Origin: Shewanella corallii
Lineage (GTDB): Bacteria; Pseudomonadota; Gammaproteobacteria; Enterobacterales; Shewanellaceae
Length of the DNA: 64,000 nt
Direction of reading: 5' to 3'
Assembly (NCBI RefSeq): GCF_023349125.1
Contig: NZ_JAKIKT010000001.1
Coordinates: forward strand, 806,001 to 870,000
Made by a program: the position numbers and the translations under genes. The notes under the pieces were generated by a model that was given only the letters and a program-made list of their open reading frames with translations, made no database searches and was not told the DNA's origin. This document shows, in pieces, positions 45,042-53,774 of the stretch. Numbering within the stretch: position 1 is the stretch's first letter; every line of letters starts with the position of its first letter.

Positions 45042-45731
45042 ATGACTGCTAGGATACTGATTGTTGAAGACGAGTTGGCCATCCGCGAGATGCTGACATT
45101 TGTACTGGAACAGCATGGTTTCACCGCCTATGCCGCTGAAGATTATGACTCAGCTGTGGCGCTGATGACTGAGCCTTACCCGGACCTTATTCTGTTGGAT
45201 TGGATGTTCCCCGGTGGCAGTGGAATTCAGCTGGCCAAGAAGCTAAAGCAGGATGAGTTTTCAAGACAGATCCCCATTATAATGCTGACAGCCAGGGGTG
45301 AAGAGGAAGACAAGGTGAAAGGCCTTGAGGTCGGCGCTGACGACTATATTACCAAGCCTTTCTCACCCAAGGAGCTGGTGGCCAGAATCAAGGCGGTGTT
45401 GCGCCGCGCTGCGCCCACCCGGTTGGAAGAGACCATAGATGTTCAGGGATTGACTCTGGACCCTGTGAGTCACAGAGTGACTGTGGGGGAGTTGGTGCTT
45501 GATATGGGGCCGACCGAGTTTCGTCTGCTGCACTTCTTTATGACTCACCCGGAGCGCGTATACAGCCGCGAGCAGCTGCTGGATAACGTTTGGGGGACCA
45601 ATGTGTATGTGGAAGACAGAACCGTTGATGTTCATATCCGACGCCTGCGTAAGGCTGTGGAAGTCTCGGGTCATGACAAATTGATTCAGACTGTTCGCGG
45701 TGCAGGTTACCGATTCTCGACCCGGGGGTAG
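45042..45731 (+). CDS. phoB: Phosphate regulon response regulator PhoB
   Basis: PhoB is activated by phosphorylation under phosphate limitation and binds Pho boxes. The receiver domain begins [15 protein letters not shown] and has the phospho-acceptor Asp in [13 protein letters not shown] at about 53 and the Lys in [10 protein letters not shown]. The C-terminal winged-helix domain shows [20 protein letters not shown] and [18 protein letters not shown]. 229 residues, as usual. It is followed 50 bases later by phoR. Confidence 0.97.
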   Translation: MTARILIVEDELAIREMLTFVLEQHGFTAYAAEDYDSAVALMTEPYPDLILLDWMFPGGSGIQLAKKLKQDEFSRQIPIIMLTARGEEEDKVKGLEVGADDYITKPFSPKELVARIKAVLRRAAPTRLEETIDVQGLTLDPVSHRVTVGELVLDMGPTEFRLLHFFMTHPERVYSREQLLDNVWGTNVYVEDRTVDVHIRRLRKAVEVSGHDKLIQTVRGAGYRFSTRG

Positions 45732-45781
45732 CCCAGTCGATAAAGGGACGCTGAGAGCGTTCCTGGAGTAATTTCTCAGAC

Positions 45782-47086
45782 ATGTTTAATGCTTATTCCG
45801 GATATAGGCTGTTCTCCCGCCTCAGCCTGTATGTGATTGCAACAATTCTGCTTGGCTTGTTGCTGGATGAAGTAGTACTGGTTTCTCTGGTGGCTGCAGT
45901 AGTGCTGTTGGTCTGGCACTATCGTCAGCTGCTGAGGCTATCCAACTGGCTATGGCATGAACGACGTCTGACCCCGCCCCACGGCAGTGGCAGCTGGGAA
46001 GGGGTGTTTAACGGTATTTACCGCTTACAGGGCAAAAACCGTCGCAAGGTAAATCAATTGATTGGCCTGCTGGGGCGTTTCCGTCAGGGCGCTGAAGCTC
46101 TGCCTGATGCTGCCGTGGTATTGGACAGTGAGCACAATATTGTCTGGTGTAACAAGCTGGCCCAGTTGATGTTGGGTCTGGTGTGGCCCCAGGATTCAGG
46201 CCAACGCCTGGATAATCTTATTCGTCACCCTGACTTTATCGCCTATCTTCATAAAGCTCAGTTCAATACTCCTCTGGAATTACCATCGCCTGTTACTGAA
46301 AGACGACTGCTTGAGATCCGGCTTATGTCCTATGGCGACAGGCAGCTTCTGCTTATCGCCCGGGATATCACCCGTATTCGCCAGTTGGAAGTGATGCGCA
46401 AAGACTTTGTGGCCAATGTGTCCCATGAGCTGAAGACGCCACTGACTGTGCTGCAAGGCTATTTGGAGATGATGGGCTCCATGGCTGAGCCGGACTCTAT
46501 GCAGGCCAAACCCATAGAGATGATGCAGCAGCAAACCCGGCGTATGCAGTCCATGGTGGAGCAGTTGCTGGCACTGTCGCGCATTGAGGATGCCATAGAT
46601 ATCGATCTGGAGCAGAAGGTGAATATGGCCCAGATGATGGAGATCCTCAAAGATGAAGCTCAGGCCTTGTCTCAGGGACAATATCAGATTGATTGGTACT
46701 GTGAACCCGGCCTTCACTCCCACGGTAATGAGCTGCAACTGCGCAGTGCCTGCTCTAATCTGATTGCCAATGCAATTCGTTATACTGAGCCCGGTGGCCA
46801 GATCAGCGTGCGCTGGGAATCTATTGGCGGCGGTGCCAGATTCAGCGTTAAAGATAATGGCATCGGCATTGCGGCGGAACATATCGCTCGCTTAACAGAA
46901 CGTTTTTATCGGGTTGACAGTGCCCGTTCAAGGCAGACGGGAGGCAGTGGCCTGGGGCTGGCTATCGTGAAGCATGCGCTGGGTCATCATCACAGCGAAC
47001 TGAATATTGTCAGTGAGCCCAATAAAGGCAGTACCTTCAGCTTTATTATTCCCACTCATTTAGTTGCCCATTCATCTGTCGCCTGA
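45782..47086 (+). CDS. phoR: Phosphate regulon sensor kinase PhoR
   Basis: PhoR is the membrane histidine kinase that controls PhoB in response to signals from the Pst transporter. Two membrane segments lie in the first 60 residues. A PAS domain covers about 95-200. The HisKA domain has FVANVSHELKTPLT with the phosphorylated His at about 217, and the ATPase domain has NAIRYTEPGG, KDNGIGI and GGSGLGLAIVKHALGHH. No large periplasmic domain is present, as is typical. Confidence 0.97.
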   Translation: MFNAYSGYRLFSRLSLYVIATILLGLLLDEVVLVSLVAAVVLLVWHYRQLLRLSNWLWHERRLTPPHGSGSWEGVFNGIYRLQGKNRRKVNQLIGLLGRFRQGAEALPDAAVVLDSEHNIVWCNKLAQLMLGLVWPQDSGQRLDNLIRHPDFIAYLHKAQFNTPLELPSPVTERRLLEIRLMSYGDRQLLLIARDITRIRQLEVMRKDFVANVSHELKTPLTVLQGYLEMMGSMAEPDSMQAKPIEMMQQQTRRMQSMVEQLLALSRIEDAIDIDLEQKVNMAQMMEILKDEAQALSQGQYQIDWYCEPGLHSHGNELQLRSACSNLIANAIRYTEPGGQISVRWESIGGGARFSVKDNGIGIAAEHIARLTERFYRVDSARSRQTGGSGLGLAIVKHALGHHHSELNIVSEPNKGSTFSFIIPTHLVAHSSVA

Positions 47087-47180
47087 GTCTGAGACGGGTA
47101 CATCTTTCTGTAAGAGGATTGTCATACTTGAACCTGGTGTTCAGCGAGGGCGATCCCAAAATCAATGAGTTGCTCCGCTT

Positions 47181-47224
47181 TTGTCACTTTAATGTAACAA
47201 ACGGGTCATGGGGATGTCATAAAG
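47181..47224 (+). promoter_or_regulatory. Tandem Pho box upstream of pstS
   Basis: Four consecutive 11-base units, TTGTCACTTTA, ATGTAACAAAC, GGGTCATGGGG and ATGTCATAAAG, each carry the TGTCA/TGTAA-type core at the same place. This is the arrangement bound by PhoB dimers. It ends about 55 bases before the pstS start. Confidence 0.75.
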
Positions 47225-47281
47225 CGGGTGGATACTGAGCACCGTCAACTACAACAAGTTCGTAAAACTTCGGAGATGAAA

Positions 47282-48253
47282 ATGAAACTGAAGCAACTCG
47301 TCGGCGCGATAACCCTGACTGCTGCAGGAATGTTCGCGGCCTCCGCTTCTGCGGCACTGGACCCACAGCTGCCCAGCTACGAAAAAACCAGTGGCGTATC
47401 AGGTAATCTGTCCTCTGTCGGTTCAGATACCCTGGCTAACATGATGACACTGTGGGCTGAGGAATTTAAGCACATCTATCCAAACGTCAACATTCAAATT
47501 CAGGCTGCCGGTTCTTCAACTGCACCTCCAGCCTTGACCGAAGGGACTTCTCAGTTCGGCCCTATGAGCCGCAAGATGAAGCCTAACGAAATTGAAGCTT
47601 TCGAAAAGCACTTTGGCTATCAGCCAACGGCTATTCGTGTTGCTATTGATGCTCTGGCTGTATTTGTTCATAAAGACAACCCAATCAAGGGCATGAACAT
47701 GGAGCAGGTAGACGGCATCTTCTCTTCCACCCACAAGTGTGGTGACAAGAACATCGACCGCTGGGGTGAACTGGGCCTGACCGGTGCATGGCAGAAGCGT
47801 GATATTCAGCTCTATGGCCGTAACTCTGTATCCGGTACTTATGGTTACTTCAAGAAGAAAGCCCTGTGTAAGGGTGACTTCAAGAGCAATGTTAACGAGC
47901 AGCCAGGCAGCGCTTCTGTAGTTCAGTCTGTATCTCAGTCTCTGAACGCCATTGGTTACTCAGGCATAGGTTACAAGACTGCCGGTGTAAAGGCTGTGGC
48001 TTTGTCCAAGAAGGGTGATAAGTATATCGCTGCCACCAATGAAAACGCAGCCAACGGTACTTACCCTCTGTCCCGTTACCTGTACGTATACATCAACAAG
48101 CATCCAAACAAGCCACTGGCGCCAATGGATCGTGAGTTCATCCGCTTCATTCTGTCCAAGCAGGGCCAGAAAGTGGTAGAGAAAGATGGTTATGTGCCTC
48201 TGCCAAAGAGCGTAGTAGCCAAGGATCTGGCAAAAGCCGGTATCCGCCTGTAA
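47282..48253 (+). CDS. pstS: Phosphate ABC transporter substrate-binding protein
   Basis: A periplasmic phosphate-binding protein of 323 residues. The signal peptide ends at [23 protein letters not shown] carries the phosphate-binding serines; [25 protein letters not shown] and [15 protein letters not shown] are further binding loops. The start is ATG 47282, 6 bases after CGGAG. It stands alone here: no pstCAB genes follow, so it may work with transporter genes elsewhere or be a specialised PstS. Confidence 0.93.
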   Translation: MKLKQLVGAITLTAAGMFAASASAALDPQLPSYEKTSGVSGNLSSVGSDTLANMMTLWAEEFKHIYPNVNIQIQAAGSSTAPPALTEGTSQFGPMSRKMKPNEIEAFEKHFGYQPTAIRVAIDALAVFVHKDNPIKGMNMEQVDGIFSSTHKCGDKNIDRWGELGLTGAWQKRDIQLYGRNSVSGTYGYFKKKALCKGDFKSNVNEQPGSASVVQSVSQSLNAIGYSGIGYKTAGVKAVALSKKGDKYIAATNENAANGTYPLSRYLYVYINKHPNKPLAPMDREFIRFILSKQGQKVVEKDGYVPLPKSVVAKDLAKAGIRL

Positions 48254-48269
48254 CGTAAAGTTACTCGCA

Positions 48270-48296
48270 AAAGGCCTCCTTCGGGAGGCTTTTTTG
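48270..48296 (+). terminator. Terminator after pstS
   Basis: GCCTCC-TTCG-GGAGGC, a stem closed by a UUCG tetraloop, followed by TTTTTTG. Confidence 0.92.
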
Positions 48297-48322
48297 TTTT
48301 TGTAATACCCAAAGTTGGCAAT

Positions 48323-48422
48323 AAAAAAAGCGACCCATTTGGGTCGCTGAAACTTCAATTCGGAAGTTGAACGATGGTTGCGCTAAACACCATCTGAAAA
48401 GGGAGGATGATGAACGATGAAA
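48323..48422 (-). ncRNA. Tandem small RNA, unit A (last of the array)
   Basis: Read on the minus strand: a leader with GTTCATCATCCTCCC, a hairpin GATGGT...ACCATC with TTTAGCGCA in the loop, a hairpin TTCAA...TTGAA, and an intrinsic terminator AGCGACCC-AAAT-GGGTCGCT followed by seven T. The plan equals that of units B-D, although all three stems have different sequences. The promoter-like upstream part is shared with units B and C. Termini are estimated from the conserved leader and the T run. Confidence 0.75.
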
Positions 48423-48549
48423 CACTATGCTAAATGTTCGGTTCATAAAGTCAGACCGGCCTTTGCTGGAAAAGTTCAGCCACAATGACAAAAAGATCAG
48501 ATTTTTCTAAATCCGGTTTTTGACAGGATAAGCCCTGCGGCTTAGGCAT

Positions 48550-48642
48550 AAAAAAAGCAGCCACCATATGGGGCTGCCCGGAGATCAATTTTGATCAAGG
48601 GGACTGCGCTAGAAGTCCCAGGGAGAATGATGAACGATGAAA
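48550..48642 (-). ncRNA. Tandem small RNA, unit B
   Basis: On the minus strand: leader GTTCATCATTCTCCC, hairpin GGGACT-TCTAGCGC-AGTCCC, hairpin GATCA-AAAT-TGATC, then terminator GCAGCCCCATATGGTGGCTGC followed by seven T. About 93 bases. It is preceded by a conserved upstream segment ending GAACCGAACATGTAGACAGTG that may hold its promoter. Confidence 0.78.
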
Positions 48643-48768
48643 CACTGTCTACATGTTCGGTTCATAAAGTCAGACCAGCCCTTGCCGAAAAAGTTCTGCC
48701 AGCGCTGAAAAAAGATCAGGTTTTTCTAAATTCGGTTTCTGATGGGATAAGCGCTGTGGCTTAGGCAT

Positions 48769-48862
48769 AAAAAAAGCAGCCACCATATGGGGCTGCCTGG
48801 AGATCAATTTTGATCAAGGGGACTGCGCTAGAAGTCCCAGGGAGAATGATGAACGATGAAAC
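48769..48862 (-). ncRNA. Tandem small RNA, unit C
   Basis: Nearly identical to unit B over the RNA and over ~130 bases upstream, giving a repeat period of about 220 bases. Hairpin GGGACT/AGTCCC with loop TCTAGCGC, hairpin GATCA/TGATC and the same terminator with seven T. Confidence 0.78.
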
Positions 48863-48965
48863 ACTGTCTAAATGTTCGGTTCATAAAGTCAGACTGGCGT
48901 TTGCCGGAAAAGTTCAACCGCAGCGATAAAAAGATCGGATCTTTTTTCAGTGTTGGTAAAGATAT

Positions 48966-49056
48966 AAAAAAAGCAGCCACCATATGGGGCTGCCTGGAGA
49001 TCTATTTAGATCAAGGGGACTGCGCTAGAAGTCCCAGGGAGAATGATGAACGTGAG
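48966..49056 (-). ncRNA. Tandem small RNA, unit D (first of the array)
   Basis: Same leader and first hairpin as units B and C. The second hairpin is GATCT-AAAT-AGATC, so one base pair has changed from A-T to T-A with pairing kept. Same terminator. The upstream region differs from the other units from about 12 bases before the leader, so its promoter is distinct (a TTTAGT-like -10 near 49058-49065). Confidence 0.75.
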
Positions 49057-49065
49057 AACTAAATT

Positions 49066-49371
49066 CCTGTGTTCACTATGTTAGAGGGTAGCAGTGATTG
49101 AAAGTTCCTGCCGGGATCGAAAAAAACAGAGAGATTTTTAAAGTCCTTATATATCAATGCATAAAGTGAGCGTACTTTTGAGTTTCAGGGATCCCGGATC
49201 CTTAGCTGAATCCATTAGTCAGGTGACGCCAGGCAGAGTACTCTTGTGTTGGCTCGTCTATCCGACTGGAGTTTGTACAGCTGGCAAGTGATTTTCACTG
49301 GTGGTGGCTGTTTTTTGCGTCAAAGCTGTTATTATCCCGCTATTACAACCTTTCCTTGTTTAGTCCATTCC
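49066..49371. other. Intergenic region between the RNA array and the GNAT gene
   Basis: Presumably holds the promoter for RNA unit D (minus) and for the GNAT gene (plus). No further gene or repeat is apparent. Confidence 0.5.
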
Positions 49372-49887
49372 ATGACTGATTTAGCTTCTGCATTTATCTA
49401 TAAAGTGACCAGTGAACCGGCTCACCTGAAAGCCGCCGCTAACCTGGTGGATACCCGGGATGATAATGCCCATCCCCTGAACCATGAATCCTTTTTCCGT
49501 TCCCGATCTGTGGTGATCGCCATGACCAATGAGGGCGGCTTGATTGGCTGCGCTGCCATCAAGGAAGGCGAGGGTGAAGTAGCGGAAATGGGTTATCTGA
49601 TGGTGTCTCCTGCTTATCGACGTCGCGGTGTTGCCCAGCGTTTGACCGAGGAGCGTGTTGAGGTGGCCAGGCGTGATGGTATTAAACTGCTGTGGGCTAC
49701 TGTACGTGATGAAAACAAGGCCAGTCAGGCCAACTTGCTGAAAAACGGCTGGCACTTCTGGCGCAATTACCTGAGTGTTCGGGGTACCGGCAATACAATC
49801 GGCTGGTACTACATGCCGCTGGTTGAAGACCTGGATGTTGATGCCATGATGGAAAAGCTGGTGGGTGATCGCGTAAGAGCTGATTGA
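49372..49887 (+). CDS. GNAT family N-acetyltransferase
   Basis: A 171-residue acyl-CoA-dependent acetyltransferase. The acetyl-CoA binding motif is MVSPAYRRRGVAQRLTEE (Q/RxxGxG/A type) at about 80, followed by EVARRDGIKLLWATV and NEN-like DENKASQANLLKNGW. The substrate is unknown. ATG 49372 was chosen because upstream codons have no family similarity. Confidence 0.85.
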   Translation: MTDLASAFIYKVTSEPAHLKAAANLVDTRDDNAHPLNHESFFRSRSVVIAMTNEGGLIGCAAIKEGEGEVAEMGYLMVSPAYRRRGVAQRLTEERVEVARRDGIKLLWATVRDENKASQANLLKNGWHFWRNYLSVRGTGNTIGWYYMPLVEDLDVDAMMEKLVGDRVRAD

Positions 49888-49968
49888 TAACGCTGAATTT
49901 ATTCACTTATTCAGGTGAATATAGAGTATTATCCCGACTCATTTTATCCATGAAGTTTTGAGGTATTC

Positions 49969-50514
49969 ATGCGTAGCGCTTCCACTCTTGTTTCCCTGTT
50001 GTCCGCTTCTGCTTTGCTGGCTGCTGCCGCCAATGCGGCCGAATTCGAACTGGGTCTGAATGACGACGTTGTTTCTACTCAGGTGACAGGTCAGTTGATG
50101 CAGGGCTTGAATGGCTCTGCAGCTTATATCTATTCCGAGCCTGAAGGTCATCTGGCGCAGCTTGGATTGGCGCTGACCCATGATGCCGGTGCCCACCATC
50201 TGCAGTTTGGCGGCAAGCTGACTCACGTATGGGCCGATGATCGTCCGAATGGCACAGTCTTGAGTGTAGGTGGTAAGTACCAGCTGAACCTGGGCTCCAA
50301 CCTGTACTGGCAGAACACGGCTTACTACACCCCATCAGTATTGGCTTTTGGTGATATGGAAGGTCATTATGAGCTGGGCAGTGGCGTGGGTTACGACCTG
50401 ACCCCGCAGATGGGCTTCTATGCGGGCTACCGTTATATCCGCTTTGAGTATAAGCACGCCCGCAATGAAACCTTTGATACAGGTTTCTACCTTGGTGTGA
50501 AGGCGCGCTTCTGA
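49969..50514 (+). CDS. YfaZ family outer-membrane protein
   Basis: A small beta-barrel of 181 residues with a signal peptide cleaved at AANA-AEFEL. Alternating hydrophobic strands (AAYIYSEPEGHLAQLGLAL, LSVGGKYQLNLGSNLYWQN) and the C-terminal FYLGVKARF, ending in phenylalanine, support an outer-membrane location. The pattern matches YfaZ. Function unknown. Confidence 0.8.
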   Translation: MRSASTLVSLLSASALLAAAANAAEFELGLNDDVVSTQVTGQLMQGLNGSAAYIYSEPEGHLAQLGLALTHDAGAHHLQFGGKLTHVWADDRPNGTVLSVGGKYQLNLGSNLYWQNTAYYTPSVLAFGDMEGHYELGSGVGYDLTPQMGFYAGYRYIRFEYKHARNETFDTGFYLGVKARF

Positions 50515-50528
50515 TAAGCGCTTATAGG

Positions 50529-50556
50529 AAAAAAGCAGGCTAAATGCCTGCTTTTT
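50529..50556. terminator. Bidirectional terminator
   Basis: AAAAAAGCAGGC-TAAAT-GCCTGCTTTTT lies between the YfaZ-like gene and the small convergent gene. Confidence 0.85.
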
Positions 50557-50580
50557 CAGTTATACCGGGTTCTTGTCTGT

Positions 50581-50724
50581 TCAACTCCATTTGTCGACAT
50601 GCGCAATCAGCGCGTCATCATCATTGCTTCTGCGTTTGTTATCCCGCCGGCGTAACTTGGTTTTTTTGGCCTTTGACTTTCTGGGGTCATCATCCCATTT
50701 ATCAAATTTGTGGCTGTGTGACAT
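50581..50724 (-). CDS. Small basic protein, 47 aa
   Basis: A complete short reading frame: MSHSHKFDKWDDDPRKSKAK, then a strongly basic stretch KKTKLRRRDNKRRS, then NDDDALIAHVDKWS and TGA. The charge pattern (acidic, basic, acidic) and the Trp residues at both ends suggest a nucleic-acid- or ribosome-associated protein, but I recognise no family. It lies before a bidirectional terminator, which supports it being real. Confidence 0.6.
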   Translation of the reverse strand: MSHSHKFDKWDDDPRKSKAKKTKLRRRDNKRRSNDDDALIAHVDKWS

Positions 50725-50837
50725 AGTGCGTACATTTCCTTTGTTTTCACTAAGTCGCAATTTTTAGCTCAATTGCCTGAGCAGAGAAAGCAAAATATTT
50801 TGCCCATTAAGGAAAAATTTCCTTATGGAGTAGTGAG

Positions 50838-52160
50838 TTATGCTTTTCTCGTCATTCTGGCCACAAACATACCGTCACTGTCGGCCTCATAGGGCCAAAC
50901 GGTAATCTGGCTTTGGGTCTCGCCGGTAAAGGGATGCACAGAATCAATGGCTTCAAATTCAGGGTTGGCTGCCAGGAAGGCATCTACAACATCACCATTT
51001 TCCGCCTGAGCAAGAGAGCAGGTAGCGTAAACCAACACACCCCCTACTTTAACCGCTTGACTGGAGCGGGTCAGGATATCCAGTTGCAGCTGGGGCTTGT
51101 CGGTAATGGCGGAGGCATCGTCCAGCCAGCGCATGTCCGGGTTGCGACGCCAGGTGCCGGTACAGGAACAGGGAGCATCTACCAATACGCCATCAAACTC
51201 AGCGGTTGCCACTGGCAATGCATCGGAGCGCCATGGGGCCACCTGAATATTGCGCAGACCCGCACGCCTGGCGCGCTTTTGCAGCTCTTCCAGTGCCTGA
51301 GGACGGATATCCGATGCTGTCAGGGTTACGGCTTTACCCTTAGCCTGGGATAGAGCACTTAACTGCAGGCTTTTTCCGCCGGCACCGGCGCAGGTATCCC
51401 ACCACTTTCCGCCCGGCTTGGGCGCACATACCTGACCAATCACCTGAGAGGCCAGATCCTGGATCTCCAGCTTGCCATTTCGGTAAGCGGCAAGATCATT
51501 CAGATTGATACTCTTGTGCCCCAGACTCAAAGCGTCATCAAAGACCTTATTGGCCACGGCAGGAATGCCCTCTGCCTGCAACTCTGTCACCAGTTTGTCG
51601 CGACTGATACCCTGTACACGGGCCCATATCGGTGGACGTTGGCTCAGACTGTCTGCCAGCTGCTGAGCCTGTGAACTGTCGGTAAACTGCCAGAACCAAT
51701 CGGGCAGCAGGGCTTTGCTGTCAAAACTCAGCGCCGGGAAGCAGGTCTGGATTCTGGTGAGGGGAGCCCCACTGTCTTCGGCATTAATGTCCACGCCAGC
51801 CAGGTGAGCCCAGGCCATGGCAATATCCTGCCATTTGTGATTTTCAAGCATGGCTGCGGTTGCCAGCATAGCCAGCCAGGGCTGCTGAGTATCAGTCGTC
51901 GCCAGTTTATTTAACCATCCCCACCATCTGAACAGAGCGAACAGGGTTTCCCGCAGCAGACGTCTGTCCTTGGAGCCATGCTTCTTGTGTTCACGAAAGT
52001 AGTTGGCCAGCATTTTGTCAGCCGGCAGCTTACCCTGTTGAATGTCAGACATGAGTTGATGCAGGGTGCGGGCATAGCTCAGCGCCCGGACTTCCTGTGA
52101 GCTGCTGACGGTAATGGCCTGCGCATCGAATGCAGGCAGTGTGATTGGGGAATGTGCCAT
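50838..52160 (-). CDS. RNA cytosine-C5 methyltransferase (RsmB/NOP2-Sun family)
   Basis: A 440-residue SAM-dependent methyltransferase that forms 5-methylcytosine in RNA, most likely 16S rRNA. The N-terminal helical domain resembles that of RsmB. The catalytic domain has DTCAGAGGKSLQLS (SAM binding), LVDAPCSCTGTWRRNPD (first cysteine) and YATCSLAQAEN (second, catalytic cysteine). ATG 52160 was chosen because the longer frame runs through a terminator hairpin at 52229-52262. Which of RsmB or RsmF it matches best cannot be settled here. Confidence 0.88.
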   Translation of the reverse strand: MAHSPITLPAFDAQAITVSSSQEVRALSYARTLHQLMSDIQQGKLPADKMLANYFREHKKHGSKDRRLLRETLFALFRWWGWLNKLATTDTQQPWLAMLATAAMLENHKWQDIAMAWAHLAGVDINAEDSGAPLTRIQTCFPALSFDSKALLPDWFWQFTDSSQAQQLADSLSQRPPIWARVQGISRDKLVTELQAEGIPAVANKVFDDALSLGHKSINLNDLAAYRNGKLEIQDLASQVIGQVCAPKPGGKWWDTCAGAGGKSLQLSALSQAKGKAVTLTASDIRPQALEELQKRARRAGLRNIQVAPWRSDALPVATAEFDGVLVDAPCSCTGTWRRNPDMRWLDDASAITDKPQLQLDILTRSSQAVKVGGVLVYATCSLAQAENGDVVDAFLAANPEFEAIDSVHPFTGETQSQITVWPYEADSDGMFVARMTRKA

Positions 52161-52228
52161 GGGTGTTGTCCGGGATACTCTGGCCTGGAGAGGAGGCCGC
52201 TGCTCAAATTGGCGCGAAGTGTAACAAA

Positions 52229-52262
52229 GAAAACGCCGGAAGTTGAGCATTCCGGCGTTTAC
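52229..52262 (-). terminator. Terminator after the glutathione S-transferase gene
   Basis: AAACGCCGGAA and TTCCGGCGTTT pair across an 8-12-base loop; on the minus strand TCTTT follows. Confidence 0.7.
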
Positions 52263-52285
52263 GCATAGAGAGGTTTGAGTGTGAC

Positions 52286-52954
52286 TTAACGTGTAACCAT
52301 TTTGCGTATCTCTTTGGCCCTGTCCTCATCGCTGGCTTGCGATGGTGGTGGTACAGTCATCGCTTTCTGGCAGGCGGGCCGCTGTGCGATGTCATCCAGC
52401 CAGCGCTGCAGGTGAGGCAAACCTTCAATACTGATGCCACTCCAATCGTGGATGCGAACCCAGGGCCAGGTCGCCATATCTGCAATACTGTACTCATCTC
52501 CCCCCAGATAGCTTGCTTCTGCAAGGCGGGTATCGAGCACTTCAAATAAGCGTCGGCCCTCTTTTTGATAGCGTTCAATGGCAGCGGGGATCTTCTCCGG
52601 AAAATAGCGGTAGAACACATTGGCCTGGCCCATCATGGGCCCTACACCGCCCATCTGAAACATCAGCCATTGAATAACCCGACTTCTGGCGTCGGGATCA
52701 GCAGGCAGGAATTTACCTGTTTTTTCTGCCAGATAGAGCAGAATGGCTCCGGACTCAAATACCGCGAAATCCCTGTTGTCCCGGTCGACAATCGCGGGAA
52801 TACGACCATTGGGGTTGATAGCCAGAAACTCAGGTTGTTTCTGGTCATTGGCCATCAGGTCCAGGTGATGCAGCTGATATTCCAGTCCCATCTCTTCGAG
52901 GGCGATGGCTACCTTATAGCCATTTGGGGTAGCGGCTGAATAGAAGTCGATCAT
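52286..52954 (-). CDS. Glutathione S-transferase family protein (YfcG/YghU-like)
   Basis: A cytosolic GST of 222 residues. The thioredoxin-like N-domain begins [24 protein letters not shown] and has [11 protein letters not shown] with the cis-proline and [14 protein letters not shown], which binds glutathione. The helical C-domain shows [13 protein letters not shown]. The NGYK region fits the Nu class with disulfide-bond reductase activity. It starts 10 bases after the DUF2461 gene. Confidence 0.9.
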   Translation of the reverse strand: MIDFYSAATPNGYKVAIALEEMGLEYQLHHLDLMANDQKQPEFLAINPNGRIPAIVDRDNRDFAVFESGAILLYLAEKTGKFLPADPDARSRVIQWLMFQMGGVGPMMGQANVFYRYFPEKIPAAIERYQKEGRRLFEVLDTRLAEASYLGGDEYSIADMATWPWVRIHDWSGISIEGLPHLQRWLDDIAQRPACQKAMTVPPPSQASDEDRAKEIRKMVTR

Positions 52955-52964
52955 CCTTTTATCC

Positions 52965-53636
52965 TCAGTAGTCTAAATCCAGTGCAAAACAGAGGTATGA
53001 CATCAATTTTTGGGTGGCGCTGAATTTTTCAAGGCAGAGTGCAGCAACATCCAGCTCAATCAATGCCTGCCGCGACAGTGGCATCACAGCAATAAAGTCT
53101 TTGCGCTTTAACTCTTCAATCAGAGCGTGGCTTGTATCAAACCCCTTGGGAGGGCGAATAAGGCTGTCACCTGTCATTTCAAACCCTGCGGCGGTTAAGC
53201 TCTCTAAGGCTTTGAGATAGCCTCTGGGATTTTCATCGATACAGTTACGTATTGCCCTGAGCGCGGGAGCATCAGGATGCCAGATACCGGCTCCCAGAAA
53301 ACACTCTTCCGGGGAGAGGTGCACATAGAGTCCGGGGGCATGCACATCCTTACCCTGAAAGTGGCGAAACTGTATGCCCACATTGGTCTTGTAAGGGCGT
53401 TTGTCCTTACTGAAACGCGTATCCCTTTGGGGGCGCATCATGCTGCCGCCCACTTTTTTGGCGACAGCGGTCAACCTGGGCGACAAAGCCTGAATACCCG
53501 GTGCCATCTGTTCAATAAACTGCAGCGCGGGCGTTCTGACCCTGGCTTCATATTCATCCTGGTGCTGTTTAAACCAGTCGCGGCTGTTGTTGTTCTCCAG
53601 CTGGGCCAAAAATGTGAATGTATCGGCAGAAAACAC
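52965..53636 (-). CDS. DUF2461 (TIGR02453) family protein
   Basis: A 223-residue conserved protein of unknown function. Recognisable parts are [43 protein letters not shown] and [20 protein letters not shown]. The start is GTG 53636, 7 bases after GGGA; the longer frame would run up to a terminator. It is probably co-transcribed with the GST gene. Confidence 0.88.
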   Translation of the reverse strand: MFSADTFTFLAQLENNNSRDWFKQHQDEYEARVRTPALQFIEQMAPGIQALSPRLTAVAKKVGGSMMRPQRDTRFSKDKRPYKTNVGIQFRHFQGKDVHAPGLYVHLSPEECFLGAGIWHPDAPALRAIRNCIDENPRGYLKALESLTAAGFEMTGDSLIRPPKGFDTSHALIEELKRKDFIAVMPLSRQALIELDVAALCLEKFSATQKLMSYLCFALDLDY

Positions 53637-53721
53637 TCTCTGTTCCCCCAAGTTATCGCAGTGATATGTCAGTAAATAGACAGTAGCGGCTCGCGTCAAT
53701 ATACAGACCGGAGCAGGCATT

Positions 53722-53750
53722 AAAAAAGCCCACCGTAATTGGTGGGCTTT
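53722..53750 (-). terminator. Terminator after the PAS receptor gene
   Basis: On the minus strand AAAGCCCACC-AATTAC-GGTGGGCTTTTTT, a 10-bp stem with a T run. Confidence 0.88.
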
Positions 53751-53774
53751 GTCATAAAACAGAAGGTTTGGATA

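Noticed and set aside
48402..49062. Repeated short peptides on the plus strand of the RNA array (starting near the repeated ATGATGAACG)
   Set aside because: A one-base indel shifts the frame between copies, and the product is not conserved, whereas the minus-strand hairpins and terminators are.
48856..49062. Open frame of 68 codons in the RNA array
   Set aside because: Antisense to the third and fourth small-RNA units and made of their repeats.
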